Shown here one piece after another: positions 1-11,900 of a DNA stretch of 45,000 nt. Location of the stretch: contig RPFO01000213.1 of the NCBI GenBank assembly GCA_009746045.1, positions 7,764,978-7,809,977 of the forward strand, read 5' to 3'. This DNA comes from Mesostigma viride. Its lineage: Eukaryota; Streptophyta; Mesostigmatophyceae; Mesostigmatales; Mesostigmataceae. The position numbers were made by a program, and so were the translations under genes. How positions within the stretch are numbered: position 1 is the first letter of the stretch; each line of letters begins with the position of its first letter. The notes beneath the pieces are model-generated. The model saw only the letters and a list, made by a program, of their open reading frames with translations, made no database searches and was not told where the DNA came from.

Positions 1-235
1 GTTGGTTGCTACGCGTAATTGGACAATTTATTGACACGGGACTTGGACAATTTATGTATTCTTTTTTGGACTTGCCGCAACGGTGCAATCTACCTTGTGG
101 GAAGGAGCACACCTTACAGAACTCTTTCTGCTGACTCCTTTAGCAACATATTTGCCCGTGAAAATCATTAGTCATGCCTCAGTATTGTCAGCAGGGATGC
201 AAACCACTAGCACTTGAATTAATTAATGAAACTCA

Positions 236-272
236 TGCTCCCGTTGGGGAGTCACAGAGTATTAACCCTGAT
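236..272 (-). repeat. Dispersed stem-loop repeat, copy 1 (reverse)
   Basis: Reverse-complement copy of a short repeat whose core is ACTCCCCAACGGGAGCA. CTCCC and GGGAG can pair around a CAAC loop. The side beyond GGGAGCA carries an AT-rich tail (attaattaat, 212-228). It faces copy 3 at 4232 as an inverted pair about 4 kb apart. Confidence 0.7.
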
Positions 273-1170
273 GGGTGGATAAATGGATTGGAACACACAT
301 TCCTACCGGTCTATTCTATCTAGTCTATGCAGATGGGCCGGACCCTAGTGGTCGCGCCGGCTGGGCATGCTTCCCTCGGGAGCAAATATACGCTTCTTCC
401 CCACAGAAGGGGGGGCGTTGTCTTCTACTACTTGGCCTTGTCATGCATACGGCCTTCCAAATCACTGAAATTTTATGATGCACTCAAAGGAAGACTGGCC
501 CTCCCGGCCATGTATCGCAGGGGGGCCGGGCCCCTTATTTATTGTTTTCCCTTGATTCTGATTCCCTTTATATTGCAAGCCTGAAAGGTGGGGGACATTG
601 AGCACATCATACAGCTGGACATGCCGCGCCAAAAAACTCGACGACATACAAAGAATTCTGGCTGCTTTCTGGGTGGCCGGCTAGGAAAGGAAATGCAGCT
701 AGCACTTTGCACGCAAAAATTTTAAGAAGGAATCAATTATAATGTACAGTTGGCAATCTTTCACGGATCATGTGATCGATTTCGTCACGCTGGTGCCAGT
801 TGATACAAGAGGTGCTAGTAAAGGAACCATCAATTAACGTACCCCTATACACAACGATCAAGACGCATCCGCCAGTGTAATATTCAGCTATGGCTATGCC
901 GCAATATTGAGACGATGCGCCACTGCACCACGTACGTACAGGCAAAACGGAGCCTCGACAAACAAATCGACCGATCGAGCAAAGCAGGTCAACCGGAACT
1001 CGATCCTGCGAACGCTCTCGCGCTGATCCCAGCCAGATCCGGCCCACCCGGTTTACGTCACACTGGAAGTAGCCCAGAATGTATGAAAAGCCATGTGCCC
1101 CTTCTCATGCAGGGATATGTGCCACGTGGTGATGATGGCAGGGATACGTGGGCCATGTACATATATGTAC

Positions 1171-1213
1171 ATGTACTCCCAACGGAGTTATGTTACAACT
1201 TAATCTAATCTAA
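1171..1213 (+). repeat. Dispersed stem-loop repeat, copy 2 (diverged)
   Basis: Contains CTCCCAACGGAG followed by tatgttacaac and a short TAATC-type tail (taatctaatctaatg). It matches the core and tail layout of the copies at 4232, 5328 and 41811 but has a shorter stem. Confidence 0.5.
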
Positions 1214-1718
1214 TGTTTACGTCACACCTCGACGCAATGAGCCTCCATACCGTTGAAGCTCGTCACCAGCGCCAGATTAAGTACTTGGATGTCATGCGCG
1301 TGGGCAATGATGCCACGGAGTACTATGCTACTCTCATTAGAAAACAATTACTCTTTGTGACTATTACTCACTCAAAACAATTACTCTTTGTCATGATAAC
1401 AATTACTCTTTGTGATGTTGTGAAAATTTTTGAAAAATAATTAATTACTAGAAAACAAGAAAGTTACAAACATCGTCTGCATCATGCCCCATGATGCCTA
1501 GCTTTATTTCAAGGAGACAACTGGTCAGTTATTTAGTTATGCTGCATGCGCCCATGCAGAGAGCTACCAGCTCTCTGCTGAGAAGCCATGCCCTAGCCAT
1601 TGTTTAGCCATGATGACCTTCCACCCTCTGTCCGCGCCTTAGGTGCTGGAATATACATAGTGGTGCAGGTGCACTTTGTGCACCAAGAGCAGGTGTAGTT
1701 TACACCCTACCCTTGCAG

Positions 1719-1778
1719 GAAGTAGCCCAGAACCGGTATTATAAAAGCCGTATGCCCCGTCTCAGGGATTTATGCCAT
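1719..1778 (+). repeat. Diverged direct repeat of 1066-1128
   Basis: ggaagtagcccagaa begins both copies (1068 and 1719). Both continue with aaaagcc.tatg, gccccg/t tctca and gggat.tatgcca, so about 60 bp is shared with indels. Likely part of an old dispersed element. Confidence 0.6.
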
Positions 1779-2018
1779 TTTCACCTTACACTTTTTCATT
1801 TGGAGTGAGCTGGGCAATGAGTCTTTAGAACTTGTTGGATAGGATCGAGACCCCCGGGCGGGCACCATGCGGGCGCTGCAAAATCGAACTAGCTCCTGAC
1901 CCATGTACTCCGAGTCAACATCGCCTGTGCCTCACCACATCCCAGCAATGAGCTTCCTTTATTCCATTTTTGTTTTTGTTACTATTATTACTCTTTACTT
2001 TGTCTTTGTTTATTATTG

Positions 2019-2208
2019 TTACGTATTATTACCTTTTACATTTTCTTTTCCTTTTTTCTTTCTTTCTGTCTCTTTTTTCTTTTTCCCTTTGTAATGTATA
2101 CTCCTTACTTTTTCTTTTAGCCCCTTCGTGTAAATTTGTGTATATATGTGTTCCCTCTTTTCATACTTAGTTTTGGTTGTTTGTGTTGGTCGTGGTGGTG
2201 GTGGTGGT

Positions 2209-2292
<84 letters not shown>

Positions 2293-2344
2293 ATGTGTGT
2301 TGTGTGTGTGTGTGTGCATGTTGTGTGTGTGTGCGTGCGTGTTT
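2019..2344 (+). repeat. Pyrimidine tract and (TG)n microsatellite
   Basis: A T/C-rich tract (about 1950-2130) is followed by (GGT)n and then a long (TG)n run interrupted by ccg and gca. The apparent Cys/Val frames across it are low-complexity translation only. Confidence 0.9.
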
Positions 2345-2468
2345 TCCCTATAAACCTTTCTTGTTACCCTCTGTCTCCCTCCATGCAGGTCTATGTACCT
2401 ATAGAGATAGCCACGCGGCTCATGCGGCCTTCGCGTCTTTCCTCTCAGACAACGTTACTACCCTACTA

Positions 2469-2530
2469 GTCCTTCCACGGCGCGTTGGATCGCCATGCGT
2501 CCAGGCATATAGTTGTCTCACTTCATGTGC
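2469..2530 (+). repeat. Direct repeat shared with 41939-42000
   Basis: gtccttccacggcg and gatcgccatgcgtccagg occur here and again at 41939-41978. Both are followed by atagt...tctcactt. Two diverged copies about 39 kb apart mark a dispersed repeat family not otherwise recognised. Confidence 0.6.
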
Positions 2531-2709
2531 TACATGGGCCTCCCAACGTGGAGATATGTTTAATAGTGATAATAATGATAATAATGATAATAATAATAGT
2601 AGTAATTAATAATAATTATAAATATAATAATCATCACTCATTATGCCCCATGCCTTTTTTTTTTAATCAATGGCCCATGCATGCCTTTTTTTTTTTACAT
2701 GCCCTCCAT

Positions 2710-3058
2710 CAAGATAATGGAGCTCGTGTTTTATGGGTCTCACGCCTCGCTCCTTGCCCTGTGCCCCTGCGCTTCCGCGCGACCATGATCACTTCCGCAA
2801 TGGAGTTGACGGCGCCGATTCTCTGGCCCACCGCGGACTTGACCACCCGCCCGGCTGGGATCTCCCCCTCCCCTTCAGCTCGCCGCTCTCTTTTCCATCC
2901 TCGCTCTGCCGATGACATCCGGGACCCCTCCCCCTCAGTTGACCGAATCCACCTTCCTCCTCCATTTTCAGGAAGCCATCGCGCAGCACGTGACTCCCCT
3001 CGCTGCAGATGTGGCAGCTGTGGGCCGCATGCACCGCGCGCTGGCTGCCGAGCTCGGA
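2710..3058 (+). pseudogene. GC-rich orphan exon-like island
   Basis: This 350 bp block is much more GC-rich than its surroundings. On the plus strand a strong acceptor (ctcctccattttcag, ending 2970) precedes a helix-like frame beginning [19 protein letters not shown]. That frame runs without a donor straight into the CATC array. The minus strand also has a protein-like stretch ([20 protein letters not shown]), so the coding strand is not settled. I read it as a remnant of a gene broken by array expansion or rearrangement. Family unknown. Confidence 0.3.
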
Positions 3059-4230
3059 TATCCATCCATCCATCCATCCATCCATCCATCCATCCATCCA
3101 TCCATCCATCCATCCATCCATCCATCCATCCATCCATCCATCCATCCATCCATCCATGATTCCATCCATGATTCCATCCATGATTCCATCCATCCATCCA
3201 TCCATCCATCCATCCATCCATCCATCCATCCATCCATCCATCCATCCATCCATCCATCCATCCATCCATCCATCCATCCATCCATCCATCCATCCATCCA
3301 TCCATCCATCCATCCATCCATCCATCCATCCATCCATCCATCCATCCATCCATCCATCCATCCATCCATCCATCCATCCATCCATCCATCCATCCATCCA
3401 TCCATCCATCCATCCATCCATCCATCCATCCATCCATCCATCCATCCATCCATCCATCCATCCATCCATCCATCCATCCATCCATCCATCCATCCATCCA
3501 TCCATCCATCCATCCATCCATCCATCCATCCATCCATCCATCCATCCATCCATCCATCCATCCATCCATCCATCCATCCATCCATCCATCCATCCATCCA
3601 TCCATCCATCCATCCATCCATCCATCCATCCATCCATCCATCCATCCATCCATCCATCCATCCATCCATCCATCCATCCATCCATCCATCCATCCATCCA
3701 TCCATCCATCCATCCATCCATCCATCCATCCATCCATCCATCCATCCATCCATCCATCCATCCATCCATCCATCCATCCATCCATCCATCCATCCAGATC
3801 CATCCATCCATCCATCCATCCATCCATCCATCCATCCATCCATCCATCCATCCATCCATCCATCCATCCATCCATCCATCCATCCATCCATCCATCCATC
3901 CATCCATCCATCCATCCATCCATCCATCCATCCATCCATCCATCCATCCATCCATCCATCCATATGCATATCCATCCATCCATCCATCCATCCATCCATC
4001 CATCCATCCATCCATCCATCCATCCATCCATCCATCCATCCATCCATCCATCCATCCATCCATCCATCCATCCATCCATCCATCCATCCATCCATCCATC
4101 CATCCATCCATCCATCCATCCATCCATCCATCCATCCATCCATCCATCCATCCATCCATCCATCCATCCATCCATCCATCCATCCATCCATCCATCCATC
4201 CATCCATCCATCCATCCATCCATCCATCCA
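3059..4230 (+). repeat. (CATC)n microsatellite, about 1.17 kb
   Basis: Nearly pure tetranucleotide array. Interruptions are three catgatt variants near 3153-3190, agatcc near 3796 and a catatgcatat variant near 3961. Because 4 is not a multiple of 3, all frames read as cyclic Pro-Ser-Ile-His or Met-Asp-Gly-Trp polymers, which explains the long spurious frames on both strands. Confidence 0.98.
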
Positions 4231-4231
4231 C

Positions 4232-4265
4232 GGGGTTTATGCTCCGTGACTCCCCAACGGGAGCA
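4232..4265 (+). repeat. Dispersed stem-loop repeat, copy 3
   Basis: Reads ggggtttatgctccg followed by the core gtgactccccaacgggagca. It abuts the end of the CATC array. An AT-rich tail with ttacttaattactt follows to about 4305. Confidence 0.7.
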
Positions 4266-5327
4266 CGACTTAAATCCATTAATTACTTAATTACTTAATC
4301 AATCAATGGCAGGCGAGGCGGTACTGTAGCGGCTATCCTCACGGGCAATAACCTAGCTCCACCTACGGCCCGGCGGGACTTCTACCCTGCATCACGGCCA
4401 GCAAGCAGTTGCTAGGATTCCTAGCGCCAAAGAAAGCGCACACTACCCATTAATTACGTGCACTGCCCATAAAAGTAAACGCGCACGTTGCCCATTAATA
4501 AGCTTGCATGTGACTGCGTCACGTGGGTGCCAATACAGAGTAAAGGAACCTTCAACCCTATATACACAGCGAGAAGGAGGGAGGGCGCCGGGCTAGCTTC
4601 GCTCACTGCCGCAAGTGGGCAGGCCACAGAGCGCTCTCTCCACAGCATGGTGTCGGGGCGCAACACTGTGGGTGCAATACAACCAGTGCAATACCATAGG
4701 TAGCTAGGCAGACGCATGCGTACAAAGGTGATCGAGGTGGGCTCAAGACGTCGGGCTAAGGCGCAAGCTGATGGCCACAAGGTGCCAGAGCTAATTGAAG
4801 GTACTATAACACTGGGCGCTAATATCATTTCAAGTGCTGTAATGCCTAAGCTATCCCATATAATCTATTGCCCGCATCTAGACAACTAGCTTGAGTGCTC
4901 TATCCCGGGGGAGCCCGGGGGGGCTTCCACAGTTTCTTGTTGACAGGCCCCCGCCCCGCCGGTACACTTGGGCTATTCGGGGTTGGTCTTGCGGCACTAG
5001 CTGCCCATATCTTACCCAATTAGCCTGAATATGTATTAAGTGTGCCATATGTATAAAATGTGTAATTATTTGAGTTCACAAAAGGCCTGCATGTGCGTGC
5101 CCTATATGTGATGTCTAGCGCTGCTGACCCAGCCCGTAGAATAAGCCGTAAGTACTTCTAGTGATGCCCAAATAACATACTGCACCTAACGTCGTTTAAT
5201 CCCACGAGGAAGGGGCGCTTTATTGAGTAGAGTGGTTAGGATTTCGGTACCCTATATATTAGATTAGTAGCTTAGCTCGTTTTTGTGGCTCCGCTCACCC
5301 CACCCGGCCCCAATGGAATACGTACTT

Positions 5328-5374
5328 CATGATCTCCCAACGGAGTCATGTTATAAAAGTTTAATTTAATTTAA
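5328..5374 (+). repeat. Dispersed stem-loop repeat, copy 4 (diverged)
   Basis: Core atctcccaacggagtcatg followed by ttataaaag and a repeated ttaat tail (tttaatttaatttaag). Same layout as the copy at 1171. Confidence 0.55.
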
Positions 5375-5812
5375 GGGGAGGGGACATGCCTAAAGGGCAC
5401 TTTTCTGGAAACCATACCTATGCATGTGCAAAAAATCCAATGATGATTGGGGACCATAAATATGATAAAAAAAAAAATTTCCAGCCCCTTGGGGGGGGTA
5501 CTAGCCCCCACCATACACCGGTAACGCGCTAAAAATAGAAAAAGACGCTATTTTAGTCACATTTTCCCTAGGACAATGGGCAAACATATTGGGACCAAAT
5601 CATATATTCCCGCATAGTTCCCCCACTTTTGAGAAATTCTACCTAATTGGGACCAAGAAATAAGAATGTTTACTCACGTTGATGGATTTCCCGCAAAACA
5701 GGTACTTTTTTAATCCAAAAAAAAAAAATCAAATCATAAACACATCATATCATGCTCCACCATATATTCCCAAATATTACAGGTGGGGGGACATGCAGCC
5801 CCAAATTTTCAG

Positions 5813-6260
5813 GTCATTCTGACGAGCGCAGCTCTAGTTGATGGATTTCCTAGGTAGCCACCTGTGACGAAGCTAAGGGAGGTTTTTAGTGTATCTTACA
5901 CCATAAACACCCCTTTATCCATCCAAACCATGCAAAAACTGGCCAAACCACATGCTGCCAACCTCTGCACATACGGTACCACCTATGTTCAAGGTTTGAC
6001 GCCATTCTGACAAGAACTGCCCAAGTTACAACCATTCCAAGACGGCCACCCATGTAGACTCTACAAGGAAATTAGAGTAACCATTCAGCCACACTAGCAC
6101 CTCCTTCTTCATCAAGGACATCTGCAAACTGACCAAAGCACACATAATTAACTCTTGCACGCTGACGGCAACGCATGCTCAACGTGGGGGGTCATTGTGA
6201 CAAGAACTACTCAAGTTGATGGGTTTCCTATATGACCACCTGACAAGGCGCTAAGGACCA
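5813..6260 (+). repeat. Degenerate ~190 bp tandem repeat
   Basis: Three starts spaced about 190 bp apart (5814, 6003, 6193) share cattctgac followed by ctcaagttgatgg-like, tttccta, ccacct and gctaagg blocks. A weaker earlier start lies near 5680 and later remnants near 6420-6480. Divergence is high, so this is an old satellite-like array. No coding function is seen. Confidence 0.5.
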
Positions 6261-8205
6261 CTCAGTAAGTTAGTAACCCCACAGTGCCACTTCATATGCC
6301 ATCCAACATGCACCAAAACCATGCTGAGTATGTTTACAATGTACGAAGGGGTGGCCACGCACCTCATATGTCTTCATCATCCCTCCAGCATGGCCAGCCT
6401 TGTAAATATGTTCATAGCCTTGACGATGGTAGCCCTAATATGCCTAAGCAGCATTTCCTATGTTTCTCCTAGGTTAGAGTGTAAGGTTGATGACAACCAA
6501 GCTAATCAACTCAACAACACCTCCTAAACTGTCCTCCCCGGCATGGATGACAAACTGGGACTATGGAGGGCAAGGAACCAAGTAGGAACATGGTATATAT
6601 TGCTTGCATGCAGTCATGCATGTCAACCATGGTTGGCTCAGCACATTGTAGTCTTGTCACATCATCATAACAAAGGAAAGCTCAAACAACCATTGGTGAC
6701 AGCTATCTACATGCAGTCACACAAATGCAATATCTCCAACATCATCATCACTAAAACACTTCCATCCCTGCACGATAAAATTCAAAGAAACCATTGGCGG
6801 CCCTTCAGCGCATGAGCGCTGTGATGCCGCTGCGAAGAGAGGGTGCGTCACTCTCACACAACAAGAAGCGTCCATACGCACAACATCCTTGCCGGAACAC
6901 GTTTTATGAAATGCCTTATACCTTCCCGAAGAGCTATAGGCTGCGACTGAAGCGGCCCTGATCACGACATCAACGAAAACAATCTAAAGCTGCCAGGTAT
7001 TCGACAACACAACGGCAAGCGACGGCGAGATAGCTGGCGGAAACTGCCCAAAAAGAACGCAAAAAACCTCGAACGATGAGCTCATAGAAGAAAGCACTGA
7101 TAGCAGATAACATTCGCGACAAATCTGTACCTCGCCCTCGTAAATCCCTCGCCCAGGCGCGCAACAACCGCCGTTCTTCCATGGACAGGTCAGACACGCA
7201 CTGCGCAGGTCTGAACAATTACTTACCGATTATGGCCGAAAATCTGGCAAAAAGCACCAGCTCGGTTTAGAATTCGATGCAAAGGGTATTAACGCCTGCT
7301 TCACGGTCAAAACAACCCTAAAAACCGCGATTTTACTGCCGCTATCATGAATTCTATTTTATTCCGCGCGACCAAAAAATTCAGATTACCCCCCATGCCG
7401 ATGGCATTAAAAAACAACAGCGATATTGTAAACCAGCTGATTTCCGCCACAAACTAACATCATAAACTCATCGTCTTTTAGATTCGAGTAAAATTTTTGC
7501 ATTTCGCCTGCCCTAGTGTGGTAGTTTCGCCTGAACGCAGTCGCCATGGCCACTTCCGCAAGGGGTGCGCGCACCGTGCACGTGAAATTTATGACCTTCG
7601 GTTCCGGCGCGAATTTTTTGGCGCCAAAAAATTCGGGCATGTCCCGTCCCCTTAATTTAACAATGTCAGAATCATACACAGAATCATACAAGTTCACACA
7701 CAATTAGTCCTGAACTTTGACACATTCCCGAAATGAATCCTATGGTCCTGCGGGCTATAGGATTCTGCCAGCCATGCAGCTTGATCGATCCAGAACTCAG
7801 TCATGCAAGTCATGAAATGCTAGAGGACCATGGTTTATTAATAGAATCCAAGAATCCTCCCGGGGTGGTTCTTTCCCTAGTCTAAGAGGCAACCCATTTG
7901 GGCCAATCCTGAGTTCTACTTACCTGCAGCAGGGCAGATTTCTGTAGCTTGACGCTAAGGAGAAGCATCCCAGCGGAGATGTGGCAGAGCCTTAACCTAA
8001 TTGGAAAAGCTAATCATGACGTACAAGCCTCGATATCAGTGCATGCACATGGTTGAAAAAACATGGAGAAAAATGTGCAAGAAGCATGTAAGGAAAAAAC
8101 GAGTTTTCCTGATGCACGCCTTGATCTAAGAATAATGTTCAGCAGGCAGGATCGCGCTGCGAGGAGCCCAAGGGTCAAAAGCACAGGTTCCTTCCCCTTC
8201 ATGAC

Positions 8206-8287
8206 GCGCATTCCTTCGTACATACATGCATGTGGTCCCCTTGGGAGAGCCACCGCCTTGGCGATATGGATGTACGAAGGAATGCGC
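8206..8287. repeat. 18 bp perfect inverted repeat downstream of the LRR gene
   Basis: gcgcattccttcgtacat (8206-8223) is perfectly complementary to 8270-8287, with a 46 nt spacer. It lies 48-129 nt beyond the stop codon of the minus-strand LRR gene, so a transcript hairpin in the 3' UTR is possible. Its role is unknown. Confidence 0.8.
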
Positions 8288-8334
8288 GAGAAGCATGTTC
8301 AGCAAAGGTGGAAAATTCATCGCGACACGCGCGC

Positions 8335-8989
8335 TCACTGCGCGGGCGCCCGATCTCCCAGCGATACCGCACCCTCCATCGACTCCCGGCTGCTCTTCGG
8401 CCGGTCCAACGGGACCGGCGTCGATGCCTTTGCACGCGCCTCGCCCGCACTCTCCACAGGGGCCCCACTCTCCCGTACCCTGGCCACCTCCCCACCTGCC
8501 GTCGCCGCCACCGCCGTTCGCCGCGACGTCTCGTCCTCCAGCCTCCGAGGGCTCAGCGCGGGAACGTCGGGGTTCTCTCCGATTAACTTAACCAGGTTCT
8601 CAGTCGCGTGGGGGTCCACCGTCGGCGGCACGGGCGAACTGCTCGTTGCCCGCTGGCCCTCGTTGCTCCTCGCGCGCCCTCCGGCCTTGCCCTTCTTGCC
8701 GCCCTTGCCCGCCGAGGACTTCCCCTCCGCTGCCGCCAGCTCTTTCGCCTCGAGCACCGCGGCCACCGTGCGCCGGATCGCGTCCTCTCCCTTGGCGGCT
8801 TTCTCCTCTTCGTCCATCGTGCGGAATATGGACCGCTGCTCGCCGTCACTCAGCCCCGATATGGCCTGGAAGAAGTGCTCCTCGGACAGCATGGACCCGT
8901 GGAGCATCACCGCGGCAGAGACACGAGAGGCGGGGTAGAGGAAGCAGCGCAGCGCGCGGGAGCCCTGCCAGCCATCGTACGCGCCCAGC
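8335..8989 (-). CDS. LRR gene exon 12 (stop codon)
   Basis: 655 nt from acceptor ccacccccag (a long CCA-rich tract) to TGA at 8337-8335. Contains SEEHFFQAISGLSDGEQRS and IFRTM, similar in layout to exon 11. It then becomes a Lys/Ala/Gly-rich tail (GKGGKKGKAGGRARSNEG) and a low-complexity C-terminus. Start phase 2 matches exon 11. Confidence 0.75.
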
Positions 8990-11900
8990 CTGGGGGTGGT
9001 GGTGGTGGTTGGTTTGGTGGTTGGTGTTGTGGTGGCCATTGTGGTGCGTGAAATCGCGGTGTCGTGATCATTGTCATTTGGTGTGGTTGTTGACAGGAGT
9101 GGTGGTGGTGTTAGTAGCGGTAGCAGTCGTTAATCATCGCCCAGGTGAAGGTCAAAGTTGTAGTGGTTGAAAGGCAAGGAGTGCCCGCACGGTCGCGGTT
9201 ATGGGAGGCAGGTCAGTACATCAAGGCGTGAGGGTGGCCCCCGGGGGGTGGGAGGCCATCGCCGCTAGGGACAAGGGCAATAACTCGGCCATATTGTACT
9301 TGCACATGCGGGCATGGTAATGGTGATTACAGAAAGCAACAAAACCACAGTTCTAGCAACTGTGGAACTCATGGACATCCACGATGCTAGCAACTGCGGC
9401 AAACCAGAATGTATAACAGGCAATACCTGCGATGGGTAGGGCTTTCCTTGCTATTTCTCTACCAGGCAACAACCAGGATATCATATCATATCACATGCCC
9501 CTCTGAAAGTATTGTCAAACATGGGTGCGCAGTCATAGAAGCGGACGTGCGCGATAAGAGCAGCCCCACATGGGTGCACAGTCGTCACGGGTTACGGATG
9601 CCAGCCTCATGAGTGAAAGAAACTTGGCGACAAAGTTTACGTATGAGTGCCCAGCTGGTAGCAGGGATTCCAAACACACAGCTACTACCACGTCACAAGG
9701 AGTCACCCATGGTTCCCTGCACACAACTACGAGCACGATAGTCGTGCGGCTTTGCAAGGCAACCCCCTCGTTGTCACAAATGCCGGCCTACCAGATAAAC
9801 AGGCGAAGCACAAAAGCACAAAAGCACAAACGCAGTTGTGTAGGGGTGTGTAGTGCCATAGTCAGTTTTCGTCACAAACGCCAGCAGTTACAAGCATGTG
9901 TGCGTACGCACCTCACGCGTGCGCAGAACCTGTCGACATCAGTTACATATGCGGGCATGAACACTACCACTCTCATTGCCATGCACACCATGGGCGCGTG
10001 AAACATGCATACGTGCACGCAACACATGCAGGACTAGTCGTGTTACTACTTGCATACGTGCACGCAACACATGCAGGACTAGTCGTGTTACTACTTGCAT
10101 ACGTGCACGCAACACATGCAGGACGAGTCGTGTTACTACTTGCATACGTGCACGCAACACATGCAGGACTAGTCGTGTTACTACTTGCATACGTGCACGC
10201 AACACATGCAGGACGAGTCGTGTTACTACTTGCATACGTGCACGCAACACATGCAGGACTAGTCGTGTTACTACTTGCATACGTGCACGCAACACATGCA
10301 GGACGAGTCGTGTTACTACTTGCATACGTGCACGCAACACATGCAGGACTAGTCGTGTTACTACTTGCATACGTGCACGCAACGCATGAGCGCGCGGAAC
10401 GTGCCAACACCTGTCACGTATGCGTGCACGCACAGCGCCGAGATGTTGCAACACGATGCGCGCGTGTGCCGACCTCATGAGTGCGCGGAACACGTCAACA
10501 CCACCTTACATATGCGAGCATAAATTGCACCAAGCACTCCACGATGCTTGCACACGCGCACCCACCGCATGAGCGCGCGGAACATGTCCAGGCGCTCGCG
10601 GTCCGACAGCGCGTCGGACGCCAGCTGGGCCAGGTACGCCTGGAACACGTCCTCCGAGACGGGGGCGGTCGGTTTCTGGCTCAGCAGCGCCACCGTAGCC
10701 GGCGATAGAGCACCCAACCGGGCTACACCGCTACTACTGCTCGCACCCGCACGCGCGCCGGCGCCCTCGTTGGCCCCCCCCGGCCCAGCATTGCCTGCTT
10801 TGGAGGTGGAGGCGGAGGTGGCAGCGGCACCACCGGGGGCGCTCCCAGGGGTGGGCGTGCCGGCGCCGTCAGCCCTTCCCTGGGACCCTGGCCGTTGCCC
10901 GGTCTTCACGTCAGTGTTGCTGGAGCAGCCTGTGATGTCGAGCGCGCACATCTTGGTCTTGTCGCCATCACCGCCGACCGCCGCGATCTAAAAGTAGGTT
11001 CATAAGGTGGTAAAAATAGATAGATAGACGGCAGCGGGGGGGAGGGAGTTGGGGAGTACATAAGCGGGCACGATTTGTAAGAAGGTAAATTGTATTTTCG
11101 ATTGCCGTCCACACGGAAACTGGGTGCCTAGACGGGGCCTGTGCAAACCCCGCACACGATGACCTGTGTTGCATGAGCGGGTTGTTCCATTTCGTTAGGA
11201 AGGCTGTAAGGCAGGTGGAAAATGTCGATGAAACTGTCAAACAAGGTCAGGGGTGGGGTGGGGTGGGGTGGGGTGGGGTGGGGTGGGGTGGGGTGGGGTG
11301 GGGTGGGGTGGGGTGGGGGGTGGGGGGTGGGTGGGGTGGGGTGGGGTGGGGTGGGGTGGGGTGGGGTGGGGTGGGGTGGGGTGGGGTGGGGTGGGGTGGG
11401 GTGGGGTGGGGTGGGGTGGGGTGGGGTGGGGTGGGGTGGGGTGGGTGGTCAACATCCAAGAAGAAGGTGATTGCAGGGGGGAGGGGGGGGGGGGGGGGGC
11501 GAGAAGAGCGTGGCATGCATGAAGGGCAGCATGCATGAAGCGCAGCATGCACGAGTCGATCAAGGGCGCGGGGAACGATCATGCAGATGGTAGTCCATGG
11601 CGACGGGCAGGCACGTTTCAAAACCGAACTGTACAGACGGCTACCATATTGAACCCCAAGCACTTGCGGAGGGGTTAAGAACATTCATCCATTAACAAAA
11701 CAATGGGAATTGATGTGAGCGGCGCGAGACTCTCACGAGCATCTCACAACCCTTGATGCCAGTCGGGTTGTTGAATCAACTGCACGACCGTCGACCCCTC
11801 AAGCACCCACGAACAACACAGCCGTGATAAGAAAGGCCGTGGGTGCCCCCTCACCAGCATCTCTAAGCCCTTGAGACCGATCGGGTTGTTGGACAGCTGG

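Larger units (their letters stand above)
1..8334. other. Left repeat-rich region without a recognised gene
   Basis: No open frame here resembles a protein family I recognise. Long frames over 2900-4300 are only translations of the CATC array. The stretch contains the microsatellites, stem-loop repeats, degenerate ~190 bp repeat and GC-rich island listed separately. Minus-strand frames at 6970-7218 and 7407-7703 have a fairly protein-like composition (for example LSMEERRLLRAWARDLRG), but they lack a visible splice partner or family motif, so I do not call them genes. The intervals 275-1060, 1215-1700 and 6500-8000 hold nothing else I can identify. Confidence 0.6.

Noticed and set aside
236-4265. 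DNA transposon bounded by terminal inverted repeats
   Set aside because: The same stem-loop occurs alone at 1171, 5328 and 41811, no transposase frame lies between, and no clear target-site duplication was seen.
2709-4298. Long frames reading MDGW or PSIH polymers on both strands
   Set aside because: Pure translation of the CATC tetranucleotide; open in every frame because the unit lacks stops.
8063-9170. Plus-strand frames of 121-291 codons over 8063-9170
   Set aside because: Shadows of GC-rich LRR exon 12 on the minus strand; the minus frame continues exon 11 in phase and has the better protein pattern.
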